NCBI GenBank assembly: GCA_029821735.1
Contig: JALGSU010000015.1
Span: 1 to 64,000, forward strand
Length of the DNA stretch: 64,000 nt
Reading direction: 5' to 3'
Source: Candidatus Zipacnadia bacterium
GTDB taxonomy: Bacteria > Armatimonadota > Zipacnadia > Zipacnadales > UBA5352
A model generated the notes under the pieces. That model was given only the letters and a program-made list of their open reading frames with translations. It searched no databases and was not told where the DNA came from. The translations under genes and the position numbers were made by a program. Positions 18,979-28,756 of this stretch are shown one piece after another. The number at the start of each line of letters is the position of its first letter. Within the stretch, counting starts at the first letter, position 1.

Positions 18979-20714
18979 CGGTACCTCTCCCGTCCGCGTC
19001 TCTCCCGATGTCCGCCCAAGAAACCAGGTTCCGAAGTTGCCCGGCTCTACAAAGCCCCGGACACACTGTGACCAACTGCTTATTTCGTTACGTCCAGGCG
19101 CACGTTGCCTGCAGATGTTCGCGCCCAAGGCCTGCCCCGCCTCTGGAGTGACGCCGATTTCCTTCCAAGGGATGGCGGCCTCAACCGCCCAGTGATCGTC
19201 CGCGGCGCTCGTCGCGACACGCCATTCGGGGTCCCACGAGGCATCGAAGGGCCGGCCTGTCTGCACAGCGTCCCAGACTACACGCGCGCCTCGCCCTCGA
19301 CTCTGATGTGCTGCATCGCCGGTTCGTCGCAACGGACCGCCACGTACAGGTTCGTCGAATCATACGCCACCCACGCAAGCGTCGCGCCCACCAGTTCCCG
19401 ATTCCACACGCGCGGCGCCATGAACTCCTCGAGCTGTGTCGCCTCCTGCCAGGCAGCGTCGCCCAGGTCGCCATCGATCTGTGGCGCCGCTCCCTCTGGC
19501 AGCAGTTCCACCGTCGCAGTGCGTCGCTCGCTCTCTCGTTGCTCGGCGATGATGGCGTTCCGAGCGTCAAGCATCGTCTGGCGCATGCGTATCTCGCACC
19601 GCTTGCCGCTCGCGAGAGTGCGCTTACCATTCGCAATGGCCTGCTCGATGCCCGGAGGCAGATCGTCGTCCATCCACCACCTGATGCCTTCGCCATATAT
19701 CCACGCGTACTGGTCACTGGTGCGCAGGGCCCAGTATGTGTTGTGCTCAAACAGCTCGGCACGCTGTTCCGCGCTCAGCAAAGCACTGGCGAACTTCTCC
19801 ATTCGCAGGTTGAAGACGTGGTCGACGTACAGCGCTTGCGAAGCCTGTACTTGCGCGCGGTATCGGGCTTGATTCTCTGGCGCGACCAGACTGAGCGCAG
19901 ACTGTTTCATGAGATGATAGGCCTGCATATAGCCCAGTTCATCGAAGTAATAGTAAGACGGTTCGTTCCCGTCAGTGATGACAGTCTCGGGATCGACCGC
20001 GTCCAGCAGGCCGTTCACGAACGCGGGGATGAGCCCGTAGTAGTGCTCAGAAAGTTGGCGCTGCTGCTCGGCTGCGTCGGGCTCGGTCAGAAGCTCGCGG
20101 AAATAGCTGAGCAGGAACAACGTCATCAGCACCGGCTCTTCCATCTCGGCCTCAATGGTGTCCATGAACTGCGCGCCGCGCGTGCGCACCTGCTGCTGAT
20201 ACTCGTCCCAGCTCTTCTCGCCAGCATGCGGCTGGCCGGGATAGTGCCACGGGTCTGCGCCGTACGGCTCCGGGTCCAGGCAGAGCCCGCGAAGCCCGCC
20301 CTCGCTCGCCGCCACCGCGCACAGCCGCAGGTTGTGCGTCACGATCTCCCAGTCGGCGTCGCTGAACCAGTCCATCTTCGAGGTCGCGTGCAGGATGATG
20401 AAGTTGTCGGTGAAAGTCGTCCACTCGATGCCGCGTAGCGCCTCGATCTCGGCGGCAACGACCTGTTCATCTGCGCGTTCGCCGCTGAAGACGTTGCTGG
20501 CTTGCGGGAGGTACATGACCATCCCGTCGAGGGGACGCCCCTGAAGGACGTCGGCACGTTCCGCGACCACACTCGGCGTGCGCGCGCCGCCGCCATACTC
20601 GATGAGCTTCTTGCCCGACACGGGCGCGTCTCCGCCGGCGGCCCACACAACCACTACCGCCGCTGCCAGCACCACAAGAGATGTCCATCCCGTCAATCGC
20701 CTGTTCCTCGCCAT
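18979..20714 (-). pseudogene. Secreted protein with C-terminal CBM9-like domain, broken by deletion/frameshift
   Basis: ATG 20714, after GGAGG, opens 478 codons with a signal anchor (LVVLAAAVVVVWAAG) and an unrecognised catalytic-like region containing LCLDPEPYG. It then enters a CBM9-like domain ([34 protein letters not shown]) before stopping at 19278. The rest of the domain continues in another frame: [40 protein letters not shown]. About 30 residues normally present between these parts (the DD..E.F.D and QF..N strands) are absent, so bases are missing as well as out of frame. The tail runs in frame into MsrA. It could be an assembly artefact or a decayed gene. Confidence 0.7.
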
Positions 20715-20760
20715 CTCGCCTCCAGCCGCCATTGGCCTTGCGTTCACTGCAAGCTGGCCG

Positions 20761-21972
20761 TCAGACACCATCTCCCCCACGCATCTGTGTCAGGCACTGC
20801 TCGATAGCGCCCAGTATCACGCTCAGCCCCTCGTCGCCGACCATGCCCCAGAATTGCGGGTCAGGCTCGTAGCCGCCACGCGCCCTCGCCTCTGGGGAGA
20901 ACAGATACGCCCACGAACCGTTCGCATTCCCAACGCCACGCGTCAGCGCATAGGGCGAGACCGCCTCTATCTGCTCGCCGAAACTCACCTGGGCCTCGCC
21001 GGGAATGCCCGCCAGCGCCACATCGCCCAGCGCCAGGCACTGCACCTCAGCCTGCGCCCCCCCGGCCGCTACGGCCTCCGCCCACAGCACGCCCCGACTC
21101 GTCTCGCTCTCGCTGAAGCGCGGATCGAATGGCAGAAAAATCTCCCGGCGCGCCACACCAAGCCGCACATCATCACTCGTTTCTGCCCGAGCCAGCAGCT
21201 CCAGCGTGCGGTAGCCGAGGATGTCGCCGAGAACCGGCAGCTGGTCCCGCTGCGTCCGCCCCCGCATCGGCACCTCGAAGGGCGTGTCCACGCTGCCGAA
21301 GCAGCCGTTCAGTACCAGGCAAGTCAGGCCAGGGATTCTCTCCTCAACCAGTCGCGCGGCCCAGCCGAAGTAGTCAGGGATCGGGTGGCAGGCAAAGTGC
21401 ATGATTGCGCCAAGCGGCGAGCCGTCCTCGCCCTCCACGCGGACCACAGTCAGCAGATCGTCGAGTTCGTCCTCCGGACCTGCCGTTTCAGGATCCGTCG
21501 CCCAGTTCCAGTATTGCGGCCAGGCACGGCGCAGCGTGACCACGCTGCCGTCCCGGCGAACCACCCGACGCACTCGCGAGATCCCCGGCACGTGGTCCGT
21601 CGCGTACCCCAGACGCGCGGGCCGCAGAGCCATCGCGTCTCGGGCAGCCCTACCCGCAGCTTCGGCGATGTGCGCAACGATATTCAGGCGCTCCTCAACG
21701 TCATTGGTGATCGTTGGGGGCCCACTGTGCACGTGTGTCGCGGCCACCATCACCTGCTCCGGAGCCAGACCGGTAGTCTCGCACACCGCCAGCCGAACCG
21801 ACTCCGAGTCCGGTCCATAGAGGCCCAGGCAGTGACAGGAGACGATGCAGATGCGGCTCTCGCCATCGTCGAGGATCATTGCTCGCGCCACCAGTGGCGT
21901 CTCATCGCCAGTCTCGGGCATCTCAGGTATATCGAAGGGCGCCACTCCGACGCCCGCCTGCAAAGTAGGCAT
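20761..21972 (-). CDS. Neutral/alkaline ceramidase-like protein
   Basis: A 403-residue protein without a signal peptide. The order of short motifs matches the N-terminal catalytic domain of the neutral/alkaline non-lysosomal ceramidase family: AGVGVAPFDIP at the start, ATHVHSGPP near residue 78, HFACHPIP near 195 and NGCFGSVDTP near 222. The His residues would bind zinc. In glycan-degradation loci such proteins are often annotated this way, yet their real substrate is unknown, so ceramide hydrolysis should not be assumed. The start ATG 21972 lies three bases after the stop of the upstream gene and has GGGAG at good spacing, which indicates translational coupling. Confidence 0.7.
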   Translation of the reverse strand: MPTLQAGVGVAPFDIPEMPETGDETPLVARAMILDDGESRICIVSCHCLGLYGPDSESVRLAVCETTGLAPEQVMVAATHVHSGPPTITNDVEERLNIVAHIAEAAGRAARDAMALRPARLGYATDHVPGISRVRRVVRRDGSVVTLRRAWPQYWNWATDPETAGPEDELDDLLTVVRVEGEDGSPLGAIMHFACHPIPDYFGWAARLVEERIPGLTCLVLNGCFGSVDTPFEVPMRGRTQRDQLPVLGDILGYRTLELLARAETSDDVRLGVARREIFLPFDPRFSESETSRGVLWAEAVAAGGAQAEVQCLALGDVALAGIPGEAQVSFGEQIEAVSPYALTRGVGNANGSWAYLFSPEARARGGYEPDPQFWGMVGDEGLSVILGAIEQCLTQMRGGDGV

Positions 21973-21975
21973 CGG

Positions 21976-24975
21976 TTACTCCCTGCCCAGCCAGATGATC
22001 GCGGTCTCGCACGGCCCCAGCGTTACGTTCATGGCTCCCCCATCCCCGATCGGCTCTACAGGTACCGGGAAGCCATCTGCCACACTTACATCGACTGCCA
22101 CACTCACAGCCTGGTTCACTATCACTCGGTCCGTCGCGCTCTCGTCCGGGTCGGGGTTGAGCACGAACAGGTAGCGGTCGCCCTCGTCGGTGACGCGCAT
22201 CACGACCTCGAACCGCGCCTCGTCCGAGTAAGCGAGCCGCGTGACGAGTTCCTCCAGCCTCGCTACCAAGGCCCGGTGGTGTGCCTCGCTGGCGTGCCAC
22301 CGGCCGAACGTCGTCGGACAGACCCAGACCTCGCCGGTGCCGACCCCCACGCCCCACTTGTCACTCATGGGTTCTGTGTCTCCCACGATTGTGTAGCTCC
22401 ACGTCGCTGTCTCGGCGTCGAAGCTCGTCTCGACGATCCCGTAGAGATTTCGGAGCAGCAGCCCGGAGGGCCGAGTGAGTTCGTCCTTGACGCCGGGCGG
22501 CTCGAAGGCAAAGAGTGTGCCACCGGCCTTCACCCAGGCGGCCAGGCGACGCTGGTGATCCTCACTGAGATACTCCGCGCAGGGCATGAAGACCACGTCG
22601 TAGTCCTCGAGCTTCTCGCGACCGTCGGCGAAATACTCCTCAGGCACCAGTTCGTAGGGGAAGCCCGCGGGGTAGATGATGCGGTGCAGGTCGACGATCT
22701 CACCTGCGCTCAGTCCATCACGCGCTTGGATTCGCATGGACGCCGAGGGTTGCCAGACGCACACGCGAAATGCTGGAATTCGGCTGTGCGTAAGCACCCA
22801 GTCCAGGTTGCGCATGCGGTCAAGGGCGACCTTCAGCGCCGGCGCGCAATAGCGCATGGTCAGCACGTCGTAGCGCGGATTGAACCAGTTACCGTTGTAG
22901 CTGGTCAGGTAGCTGCCGCTCGTGTACGCGTACCACTTCATCTGCAGCGTTCGCCCCCACGCATAGGCTCTCGCTACATGCTTCTCCGCGCCACGGCGTT
23001 GGGCGCGCTCATCGGAGATTCGGTCGCTCTCCTGCTGGCACCCCCAGAAATCCTCGAGGTAGGCCAGCGGCTTGTCATTGACCCGCGCCAGCGTGTTCAG
23101 GTAGAGATGCATCACCTGCATCCGTGGTGCCCGACTGTGGTAACCCAGAATGTCGCAGGTCTCGTAGATGCGTGCACCGTTGATTGTCGTCAGCAGACTC
23201 GAATGTCGCGCGGCCACCGGTTTGGTGGTGTCGCCCGCCTTCACTGAATCATAGATGAGCTTCAGATAGTCGATATAGGTGTCTTCGCGGAAGCGCTCGA
23301 ACTCCGCCACCAGCGGGCCTATCTCGCGGTCCGGCTGAGCGAATCGATCGGGCGGCTGCACGATGGCCTCGAAGTTCGCGTACTCACTCCCCCACTTCAG
23401 GTTGAGCGTGGCGATGTCGCCGTACTCGTCCCGCAGCCAGGCATGAAAGGCCACCGTCGCGCTGGGCCCGTAGCCGGTCTCGCGCCGCCCCTTGTCGCAG
23501 CCGAAGTAGGGCAACGCTTCCTGCGATGTCTCATAGAAGAACACGCGAGGCTCGTCCTTCACGAAGGTCGCGATCTTCTGCAGATAGGTCGCGATGTGCT
23601 CGCGCACCGCCGGGTGGTAGTAGTTCAGGCCGTAGTAGCTGCCCCGGCTGCGACCTCGCTCGCCATCCCATGAGGTCTTCCAGATGTCATCGTCATCGGC
23701 GTTCGCGTCGATGAAGGCCTCGGGCGCCCAGATCACGTCGTGCTGGCCGAAGGGCAGCATCGAGAAAGTGCCGGCGTAGCCCTGCTCAACCAGACTGTCG
23801 CAAGCCTCGGTGATATTGGAGAAGTCGGCGGTCACACCGTCGTATTCCCGGGCAATTCCGGTGTTGTAGCCGGAGTGGAACTCGAACCCGTATGCCTCCT
23901 CAAACTCCTGCCAGCTATTGGGGCTCCACACGCCGGTCAGGAGCCTGTTCATGCGCATGTTCTCGTCAAAAGGCGAGATGTCCCGCGACTGCTCGCCGAG
24001 GTGCTCGGGCATCTGCTCAGGCGTCTGCGACATGGTGCCGCGGACGGTCCCTGCCGTCGTCTCCAACTCACCGATCCCCGTCTCAGCCGCCGTCGCCGCG
24101 TCGCCAAACGCTGCCACGTCCGTGTCCTCCCCGGAGCGGAAGGCCACCGTGAATGCCAAGTAGCAGTCGTTGAGCAAACTCTCCGCTGCCACGAAGCTCT
24201 GACGGAGCGTTGGCGGCGGATCAATGCCAGCATAGGCCAGGACACGTTCGGCATCTCGCATCTTCGCCTCGGCCACGCCCTCGCGCATCATCAGATCGTT
24301 GTAGCGCGTCGCCATCTGGTAGGCCGCATCGTTCGCCTCGCGATGCGCCGCAAAACGCGCTCCCGGCGGGCTGCCAATCTCGACGCCGAGCGGAACGTAG
24401 CTCCACATCTCCGGAGTCAGCACGCCCGGATCGCCGAGGTCCTCGAAGAGCAGGTCGTCGAACCACACGCTACCGACCGCATACTCGAGCCGAAGCAATA
24501 CCTGCCAGTTCACATCCTCAAGTTCAGTAAGGAAGAGCCCCGACCAGCGTGTCCACTCGCCTTCGGTCTGCTTCTGAACGTCCCAGGCGTCAGAGCGCTT
24601 GCTGATTGAGGCGTCGTCAATCTTCCGGTAGTTCACCAGAAACCCGATCGCGCTGTCAGGTATGGAGCGGTCTTTGCGTATCCACGCCGAGACCCGGTAC
24701 AGGTGTCCCGTCTGCATAGCAGTTGAGGTCTGCAGCACGAACATGCGCCCGCTCGGACTGGTGCCGTCCAGGCGCAACGAGCCATTGCCCGAGTGCATGA
24801 TCTCGGTGTCATGGGACACCGTGGTCGTGCTGTCCTCAGGCCACGTGCTCCACCCAGCCATCCCGTCGTCGAAGCCCGGGTTGCTCACGGCCTCGACGAC
24901 GGTCGCCTCCTGCGCCGAAACGCACGCAGCGAGTCCCGTAAGCGCCAGCAGCGCCAGCGCGGTCCTGATTGTCAT
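21976..24975 (-). CDS. Secreted GH42-like beta-galactosidase family protein with N-terminal CBM
   Basis: A 999-residue protein with a signal peptide (MTIRTALALLALTGLAACVSAQ). Residues about 30-170 form a CBM4/9/22-like jelly roll (NPGFDDGMAGWS, VWFDDLLFED). A TIM barrel covers about 300-720: FFYETSQEALPYFG near 480 holds a likely acid/base Glu, WLRDEYGDIATLNLKWG follows, and AYLEDFWG near 640 holds a candidate nucleophile. Next comes a glutamine-amidotransferase-like beta-galactosidase trimerisation domain (DYDVVFMPCAEYLSEDHQRRL) and a beta C-domain. This order fits GH42. The substrate is likely a beta-galactoside or related glycan outside the cytoplasm. It is closely spaced with the genes on both sides. 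Confidence 0.78.
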   Translation of the reverse strand: MTIRTALALLALTGLAACVSAQEATVVEAVSNPGFDDGMAGWSTWPEDSTTTVSHDTEIMHSGNGSLRLDGTSPSGRMFVLQTSTAMQTGHLYRVSAWIRKDRSIPDSAIGFLVNYRKIDDASISKRSDAWDVQKQTEGEWTRWSGLFLTELEDVNWQVLLRLEYAVGSVWFDDLLFEDLGDPGVLTPEMWSYVPLGVEIGSPPGARFAAHREANDAAYQMATRYNDLMMREGVAEAKMRDAERVLAYAGIDPPPTLRQSFVAAESLLNDCYLAFTVAFRSGEDTDVAAFGDAATAAETGIGELETTAGTVRGTMSQTPEQMPEHLGEQSRDISPFDENMRMNRLLTGVWSPNSWQEFEEAYGFEFHSGYNTGIAREYDGVTADFSNITEACDSLVEQGYAGTFSMLPFGQHDVIWAPEAFIDANADDDDIWKTSWDGERGRSRGSYYGLNYYHPAVREHIATYLQKIATFVKDEPRVFFYETSQEALPYFGCDKGRRETGYGPSATVAFHAWLRDEYGDIATLNLKWGSEYANFEAIVQPPDRFAQPDREIGPLVAEFERFREDTYIDYLKLIYDSVKAGDTTKPVAARHSSLLTTINGARIYETCDILGYHSRAPRMQVMHLYLNTLARVNDKPLAYLEDFWGCQQESDRISDERAQRRGAEKHVARAYAWGRTLQMKWYAYTSGSYLTSYNGNWFNPRYDVLTMRYCAPALKVALDRMRNLDWVLTHSRIPAFRVCVWQPSASMRIQARDGLSAGEIVDLHRIIYPAGFPYELVPEEYFADGREKLEDYDVVFMPCAEYLSEDHQRRLAAWVKAGGTLFAFEPPGVKDELTRPSGLLLRNLYGIVETSFDAETATWSYTIVGDTEPMSDKWGVGVGTGEVWVCPTTFGRWHASEAHHRALVARLEELVTRLAYSDEARFEVVMRVTDEGDRYLFVLNPDPDESATDRVIVNQAVSVAVDVSVADGFPVPVEPIGDGGAMNVTLGPCETAIIWLGRE

Positions 24976-24983
24976 CTCCGCCC

Positions 24984-26681
24984 TCAGCCTTTCGGTACGC
25001 CAATGATCCAATCAATCTGCACCTGCGCGCCCGGCTCTGCCCCGCCGGTGGACGGGTCGAGGCGGATGCCGCGAATCTCCTGCCCGGCCCAGCGTTCGTG
25101 TTCACTCACCGGGATCTCATACTCATGCCACTCGCCGTCGGGCTGGGTGGGGAAATTCATGTAGCGAGTGTCGGCGAAGCCGGGCTCGGCGCGGGTCAGC
25201 CAGAACACCTGTCCCGCGGGGTCGCCGCCCACGACTCTCATGCGCACACGCAAAGCCGCGTAGGTATCGGCTGCCACTGTCATGTAGGCACGCGCCATAT
25301 GCGGGTCGCGGGTGCCAAGCGCCATGGTCAGCACGCCGTCCGCGACCTTCTCGCCACTCAATCCCCCGAGGTTACCCCACCCCTCCATGTCTCCGTCCGT
25401 GTTGAACTGAAAGTCGATCGCGGACAGCATCTCGGGTGGTCGCGGGTAGTCAAACTCGGTGGTCAACTGCAGCAGAGCACCGTCGCCGGCTGGCAGTGAC
25501 AGCGCCACCGTTCGGCCCTCCATGGCAAGATCCGTGGCCGAGCCATCTTGGGCCGAGATGCGTGCCACACCAACCACATGGCGCAGGAACGTGACCTCAA
25601 AGTCGACCGCGTTCGCGTGGTCACGATTGGCTATCATCGCATACTGGGTCCCGTCCTCGGCCCGGAAGAGGCCTACCATCAGCGGTTGGTCTTCCGGGAG
25701 CTGCAGGATGGCGTCCGTCCCGAGGCGGCGACCGCCAGCCGGGACGTCACCCACATGCAGCACATCGGTGCAGGTCATTGGCAGCAGGATATCGCCCAGC
25801 ACCTGAGTCTCGGCGTTGAGCTTCTGCAGAATTGCGTAAAGGCGCGTGGGCTTGCCCTCCGCATCAACAACGCCGCTGCGGTTCGGGTCGGTCTGCGTCC
25901 GGGCCCAGTAGTGCCAATACATGATGCCCTTGGTACCGTAGGCAAGCGACGTGTAGACCTGCCAGCGCATCTCAGCCTCGGTCGGGTCACGGTAACCGGC
26001 GTAGGCGCCAGAGTTGTGCACGAACCACCAGGGGATGCCGGTGCGTAGACTGGCCGCGCGCGCCAACTCCATGTTCTCGTAATAGTCCGGCCTGATGCTG
26101 CCGTCTTTGCGCAGCGCGTAGTGATCATAGCTGATGACCATCGGCGTCACGCTCTGCATGAAGCGCGTGAGATGATCCTCATAGTTGGGTGCGCCGAGCT
26201 GGTCCGTATTCGCGTAGGTCGGGAAGAGGTTGATAAAGGGCAGGTGCGCCGGGTCCTGGCGCTCGAACTCGCGACTGATCTGCCCGAGCGGATCGAAATC
26301 GAGCGAATTCGGCTCATCGCGCAGATAGTACCCATACGTCGCCGGGTGCCCTGCGTAGTCAGAGACGACCTCGCCGATCTGAGCCTGCCACCCCTCCCCC
26401 GTCACCATCTGTCCGCTGATTCGCGAGTCGATGAGCATGGCCCTGATGCCTGCCTGCTGGCAGTAGTCGAGCATCTCAAGGTTCTGCTCGATGCGGTAGC
26501 CGCCGGTTGGCCCGACAATGTTGAAGTTACCTTCGGCCACAATGCGCATGTTCTCAATCGTGTTCATGCTGGGCGGCGGGCCGCCCCAGGCGCCTATCGG
26601 GAACTTGTCCGCCTGCCAGGGCTGCTGCGCAAGTGCGACAGCGCACCAAAGTGCGGCGCAGATGACGGCTGCAGATCGCAT
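24984..26681 (-). CDS. Secreted TIM-barrel glycosidase-like protein with C-terminal CBM-like domain
   Basis: A 565-residue protein starting at ATG 26681 (GGAGG 8 bases upstream; signal peptide MRSAAVICAALWCAVALAQ). The barrel shows GYYLRDEPNS near residue 120, where Glu is a likely acid/base. The segments WWFVHNSGAY and GTKGIMYWHYWAR are typical of a family of uncharacterised glycoside hydrolases. A short beta domain (about 380-460) follows. The last 140 residues read as a jelly roll (FQFNTDGDMEGWGNLGG, MNFPTQPDGEWHEYEIPV). It is the first gene of the minus-strand block running to 11841. Its divergent neighbour is GH4, and two palindromes lie between them. Confidence 0.68.
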   Translation of the reverse strand: MRSAAVICAALWCAVALAQQPWQADKFPIGAWGGPPPSMNTIENMRIVAEGNFNIVGPTGGYRIEQNLEMLDYCQQAGIRAMLIDSRISGQMVTGEGWQAQIGEVVSDYAGHPATYGYYLRDEPNSLDFDPLGQISREFERQDPAHLPFINLFPTYANTDQLGAPNYEDHLTRFMQSVTPMVISYDHYALRKDGSIRPDYYENMELARAASLRTGIPWWFVHNSGAYAGYRDPTEAEMRWQVYTSLAYGTKGIMYWHYWARTQTDPNRSGVVDAEGKPTRLYAILQKLNAETQVLGDILLPMTCTDVLHVGDVPAGGRRLGTDAILQLPEDQPLMVGLFRAEDGTQYAMIANRDHANAVDFEVTFLRHVVGVARISAQDGSATDLAMEGRTVALSLPAGDGALLQLTTEFDYPRPPEMLSAIDFQFNTDGDMEGWGNLGGLSGEKVADGVLTMALGTRDPHMARAYMTVAADTYAALRVRMRVVGGDPAGQVFWLTRAEPGFADTRYMNFPTQPDGEWHEYEIPVSEHERWAGQEIRGIRLDPSTGGAEPGAQVQIDWIIGVPKG

Positions 26682-26772
26682 GTTGTGGCCTCCGGTCGAC
26701 TGGTTCTGGTCACTCTTGGCTGCTTTCGGTGCTTTCGCGCCAAATCCCTCCCCAACAGCTCCCCACAGACGG

Positions 26773-26792
26773 TGCAGGAAGGTATTCCTGCA
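26773..26792. promoter_or_regulatory. Perfect inverted repeat, candidate operator
   Basis: TGCAGGAA and TTCCTGCA are exact reverse complements around a GGTA spacer. The site lies 63 bases before the GH4 start and 92 bases before the divergent secreted glycosidase start. The size and symmetry suit a dimeric repressor such as a LacI or GntR type, but no regulator gene is in the window. Confidence 0.5.
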
Positions 26793-26808
26793 GATATGGG
26801 CCAATATC
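26793..26808. promoter_or_regulatory. Near-perfect 16-bp palindrome next to candidate operator
   Basis: GATATGGGCCAATATC pairs with itself at seven of eight positions and directly abuts the inverted repeat at 26773-26792. It could be a second operator or form a composite site in this divergent promoter region. Confidence 0.35.
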
Positions 26809-26854
26809 CCCGCCGCACAGGGCCCAGCACGGCAGCCAATCGGAGGCCATACAT

Positions 26855-28144
26855 ATGCTCAAAGCAACCCTCATCGGAGCTGGCAGCGTCGCGTTCTCAC
26901 GGCGCGTCATCGGCGACCTGCTGTGCATGGACGGAGTCGTCCCCGACTGCATCGCGCTGATGGACATCGACGAAGAGCGCCTGCAGATTGCCGCCGACCT
27001 CGCGCGCCGATCGATCGAGCAATCAGGCTATGACATCGAGCTGCAGGTGACTGGCGACACACGCGCCGCGCTGGAGGGAGCAGCTTACGTCGTCATCTCG
27101 ATCCGCGCCGGTGGTTGGGGTCCGCGACCGGCCGACATCGGGATACCCTTCACGTATGGCGTGGATCAGGCTGTCGGCGACACCCTCGGGCCAGGCGGCA
27201 TCTTCCAGGGCTTGCGCAACGCACCCGACTACGCGGTGATCGCCGGACATATCCGCGACGTCGCCCCCAACGCGCTGGTGATCAACCACTCCAACCCGAT
27301 GGCCATCAACTGCTGGATGTGGAGCATCGCGTGGCCCGAGATCGCGCACGTGGGTCTGTGCCACTCCGTGCAGGGGACGTCGAAGCAACTTGCGGGCTAC
27401 ATGGATGTGCCTTACGAGGAACTCGACTACTGGGTGGCCGGGATCAACCACATGTCCTGGTTCCTGCGGCTCGAACGTGACGGCGAAGACCTCTACCCGC
27501 TGCTGCGCGAGAAGATGGACGATCCGGAGATTCACGCCAAGGACCCCACCCGCTTCGAAGTCTTCAGGCACTTCAATTACTACGTGACCGAGAGCAGCCA
27601 GCACATGAGCGAGTACTGCCCGTGGTTCCGACGCACCCCGCAACTGATGGAGCAACACGGGCTGGAATCGCGCGACATGGAGAAGATGGCCGATCGCTGG
27701 GACACGTACATGAAGAAGCTCAACGAGGAACTTGCGAAGAACGAACCGCTGAACATCGCGCGGTCCAACGAGTACACCGTGGACATCATCGAGGCCATCG
27801 AGACTGACCGGCCCTGCTGCGTCAACGTATCGGTGCCCAACACAGGGCTGATCACAAACCTGCCAGCGGAATGCTCAGTCGAGGTGCCCTGCATGGTTGA
27901 CGGGCGCGGAGTGCATCCGTGCCATGTGGGCGATCTGCCTCCGCAACTGGCCGGGCTGAACGCGACCAACGTGCATTCCCAGGAACTGGCGGTGAAGGCT
28001 GCGCTGGAGGGTGACCGGCACGCGCTCTACCAGGCGCTGGCGCTGGACCCGTTGACCGGCGCGCTCGTATCCCTGGATGACATCCGCACGATGGTGGATG
28101 AAATGATCGCCGCACAGGAGCAGTGGCTGCCGCAGTTCGCCTGA
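26855..28144 (+). CDS. GH4 family NAD-dependent alpha-glycosidase
   Basis: A 429-residue cytoplasmic enzyme. ATG 26855 follows GGAGG at 9 bases. Family features are all in place: the NAD-binding IGAGSVAFSRR at residues 7-17, LMDIDEERL with Asp for the NAD ribose, DTLGPGGIFQGLR near 109-121, NHSNPM near 144-149, the metal-binding CHSVQG (Cys169, His170) and GINHMSWF (Asn198, His199). GH4 enzymes cleave by NAD oxidation and elimination and need a divalent metal. The closest subgroup is alpha-glucosidase/alpha-galactosidase/glucuronidase (LplD/MelA-like), and the substrate cannot be fixed by eye. It is transcribed alone, and its stop faces the pseudopilin gene 7 bases away. Confidence 0.9.
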   Translation: MLKATLIGAGSVAFSRRVIGDLLCMDGVVPDCIALMDIDEERLQIAADLARRSIEQSGYDIELQVTGDTRAALEGAAYVVISIRAGGWGPRPADIGIPFTYGVDQAVGDTLGPGGIFQGLRNAPDYAVIAGHIRDVAPNALVINHSNPMAINCWMWSIAWPEIAHVGLCHSVQGTSKQLAGYMDVPYEELDYWVAGINHMSWFLRLERDGEDLYPLLREKMDDPEIHAKDPTRFEVFRHFNYYVTESSQHMSEYCPWFRRTPQLMEQHGLESRDMEKMADRWDTYMKKLNEELAKNEPLNIARSNEYTVDIIEAIETDRPCCVNVSVPNTGLITNLPAECSVEVPCMVDGRGVHPCHVGDLPPQLAGLNATNVHSQELAVKAALEGDRHALYQALALDPLTGALVSLDDIRTMVDEMIAAQEQWLPQFA

Positions 28145-28151
28145 GGACGTG

Positions 28152-28685
28152 TCAGCCACCGGTCTTGACCTTCGCGTGTCCGTCCACATAGAGGATGACC
28201 GGACCGGCGGTATGCCAGTCCGGTTTGTAGTCGTTCGCCAGCGCAGTCGACGACGGCTCCATTCCCCATGGCGCGTCCATCATCTGCGACGGCATCCCGA
28301 TATCCAGCAGTCCGAGCCCGTAGTCGTAGCTCGTCCCCTGCACCTCAAACATGTTGCTGCTGTCGCTCGGGCAGCGGAAGATCTGCCGGTTCTTCGTGTA
28401 AGGCTCGATCACGTCCGCGATTCCCGGAGGCCCCTGGTGGTATCCGTCCGCAGGTGGCGGCGCGGCCGGATACTCGTTCGCCAGCGGCAGGCGATCGTCG
28501 TAGTCTGTCGAGTACATTATCACCGCCAGACCAATCTGCTTGAGATTCGATATGCAGGAAGCCTCGCGGGCTTTCTCCCTGGCTCGAGCGAAAACCGGGA
28601 AGAGAATAGCCGCCAGAATGGCGATAATCGCGATCACGACCAGCAGCTCTATCAGTGTGAAACCTGCGTGGCTCGTACGGCGCAA
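28152..28685 (-). CDS. Type II secretion/type IV pseudopilin-like protein (DUF1559-like)
   Basis: A 177-residue protein starting with TTG at 28685, supported by AAGGAG 6 bases upstream. The next start would cut the signal. The prepilin leader ends in G, followed by [20 protein letters not shown], so a prepilin peptidase would cut between Gly and Phe. The long N-terminal helix continues through [16 protein letters not shown]. Near the C-terminus, LYVDGHAK is a DGH motif like that of DUF1559 pseudopilins. This lineage carries many such proteins, which may be pilus or secretion-system tips. The helix sequence is the best taxonomic clue in the window. The preceding gene is the STN-like secreted protein. 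Confidence 0.9.
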   Translation of the reverse strand: MRRTSHAGFTLIELLVVIAIIAILAAILFPVFARAREKAREASCISNLKQIGLAVIMYSTDYDDRLPLANEYPAAPPPADGYHQGPPGIADVIEPYTKNRQIFRCPSDSSNMFEVQGTSYDYGLGLLDIGMPSQMMDAPWGMEPSSTALANDYKPDWHTAGPVILYVDGHAKVKTGG

Positions 28686-28715
28686 GGTGTGCTCCTTCCC
28701 TGGCGCATCCAGGCA

Positions 28716-28744
28716 GCCCGGACCGAGAAACGCTCAGTCCGGGC
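28716..28744. terminator. 12-bp stem-loop between STN-like and pseudopilin genes
   Basis: Positions 28716-28727 and 28733-28744 pair on the minus strand, with one G-U wobble and a five-base loop. It lies in the 71-base gap after the stop at 28757. There is no T-run, so it could slow transcription or stabilise mRNA and set different levels of the two proteins. Confidence 0.5.
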
Positions 28745-28756
28745 CGCAAAGCTGCG

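Noticed and set aside
20761..21972. True ceramidase activity
   Set aside because: The motif order fits the family, but the protein is shorter, has no signal peptide and lies among glycan genes, so the ceramide substrate is not supported.
20578..23247. An 889-codon plus-strand open frame
   Set aside because: It lies antisense to three supported genes at once and shows no family feature.
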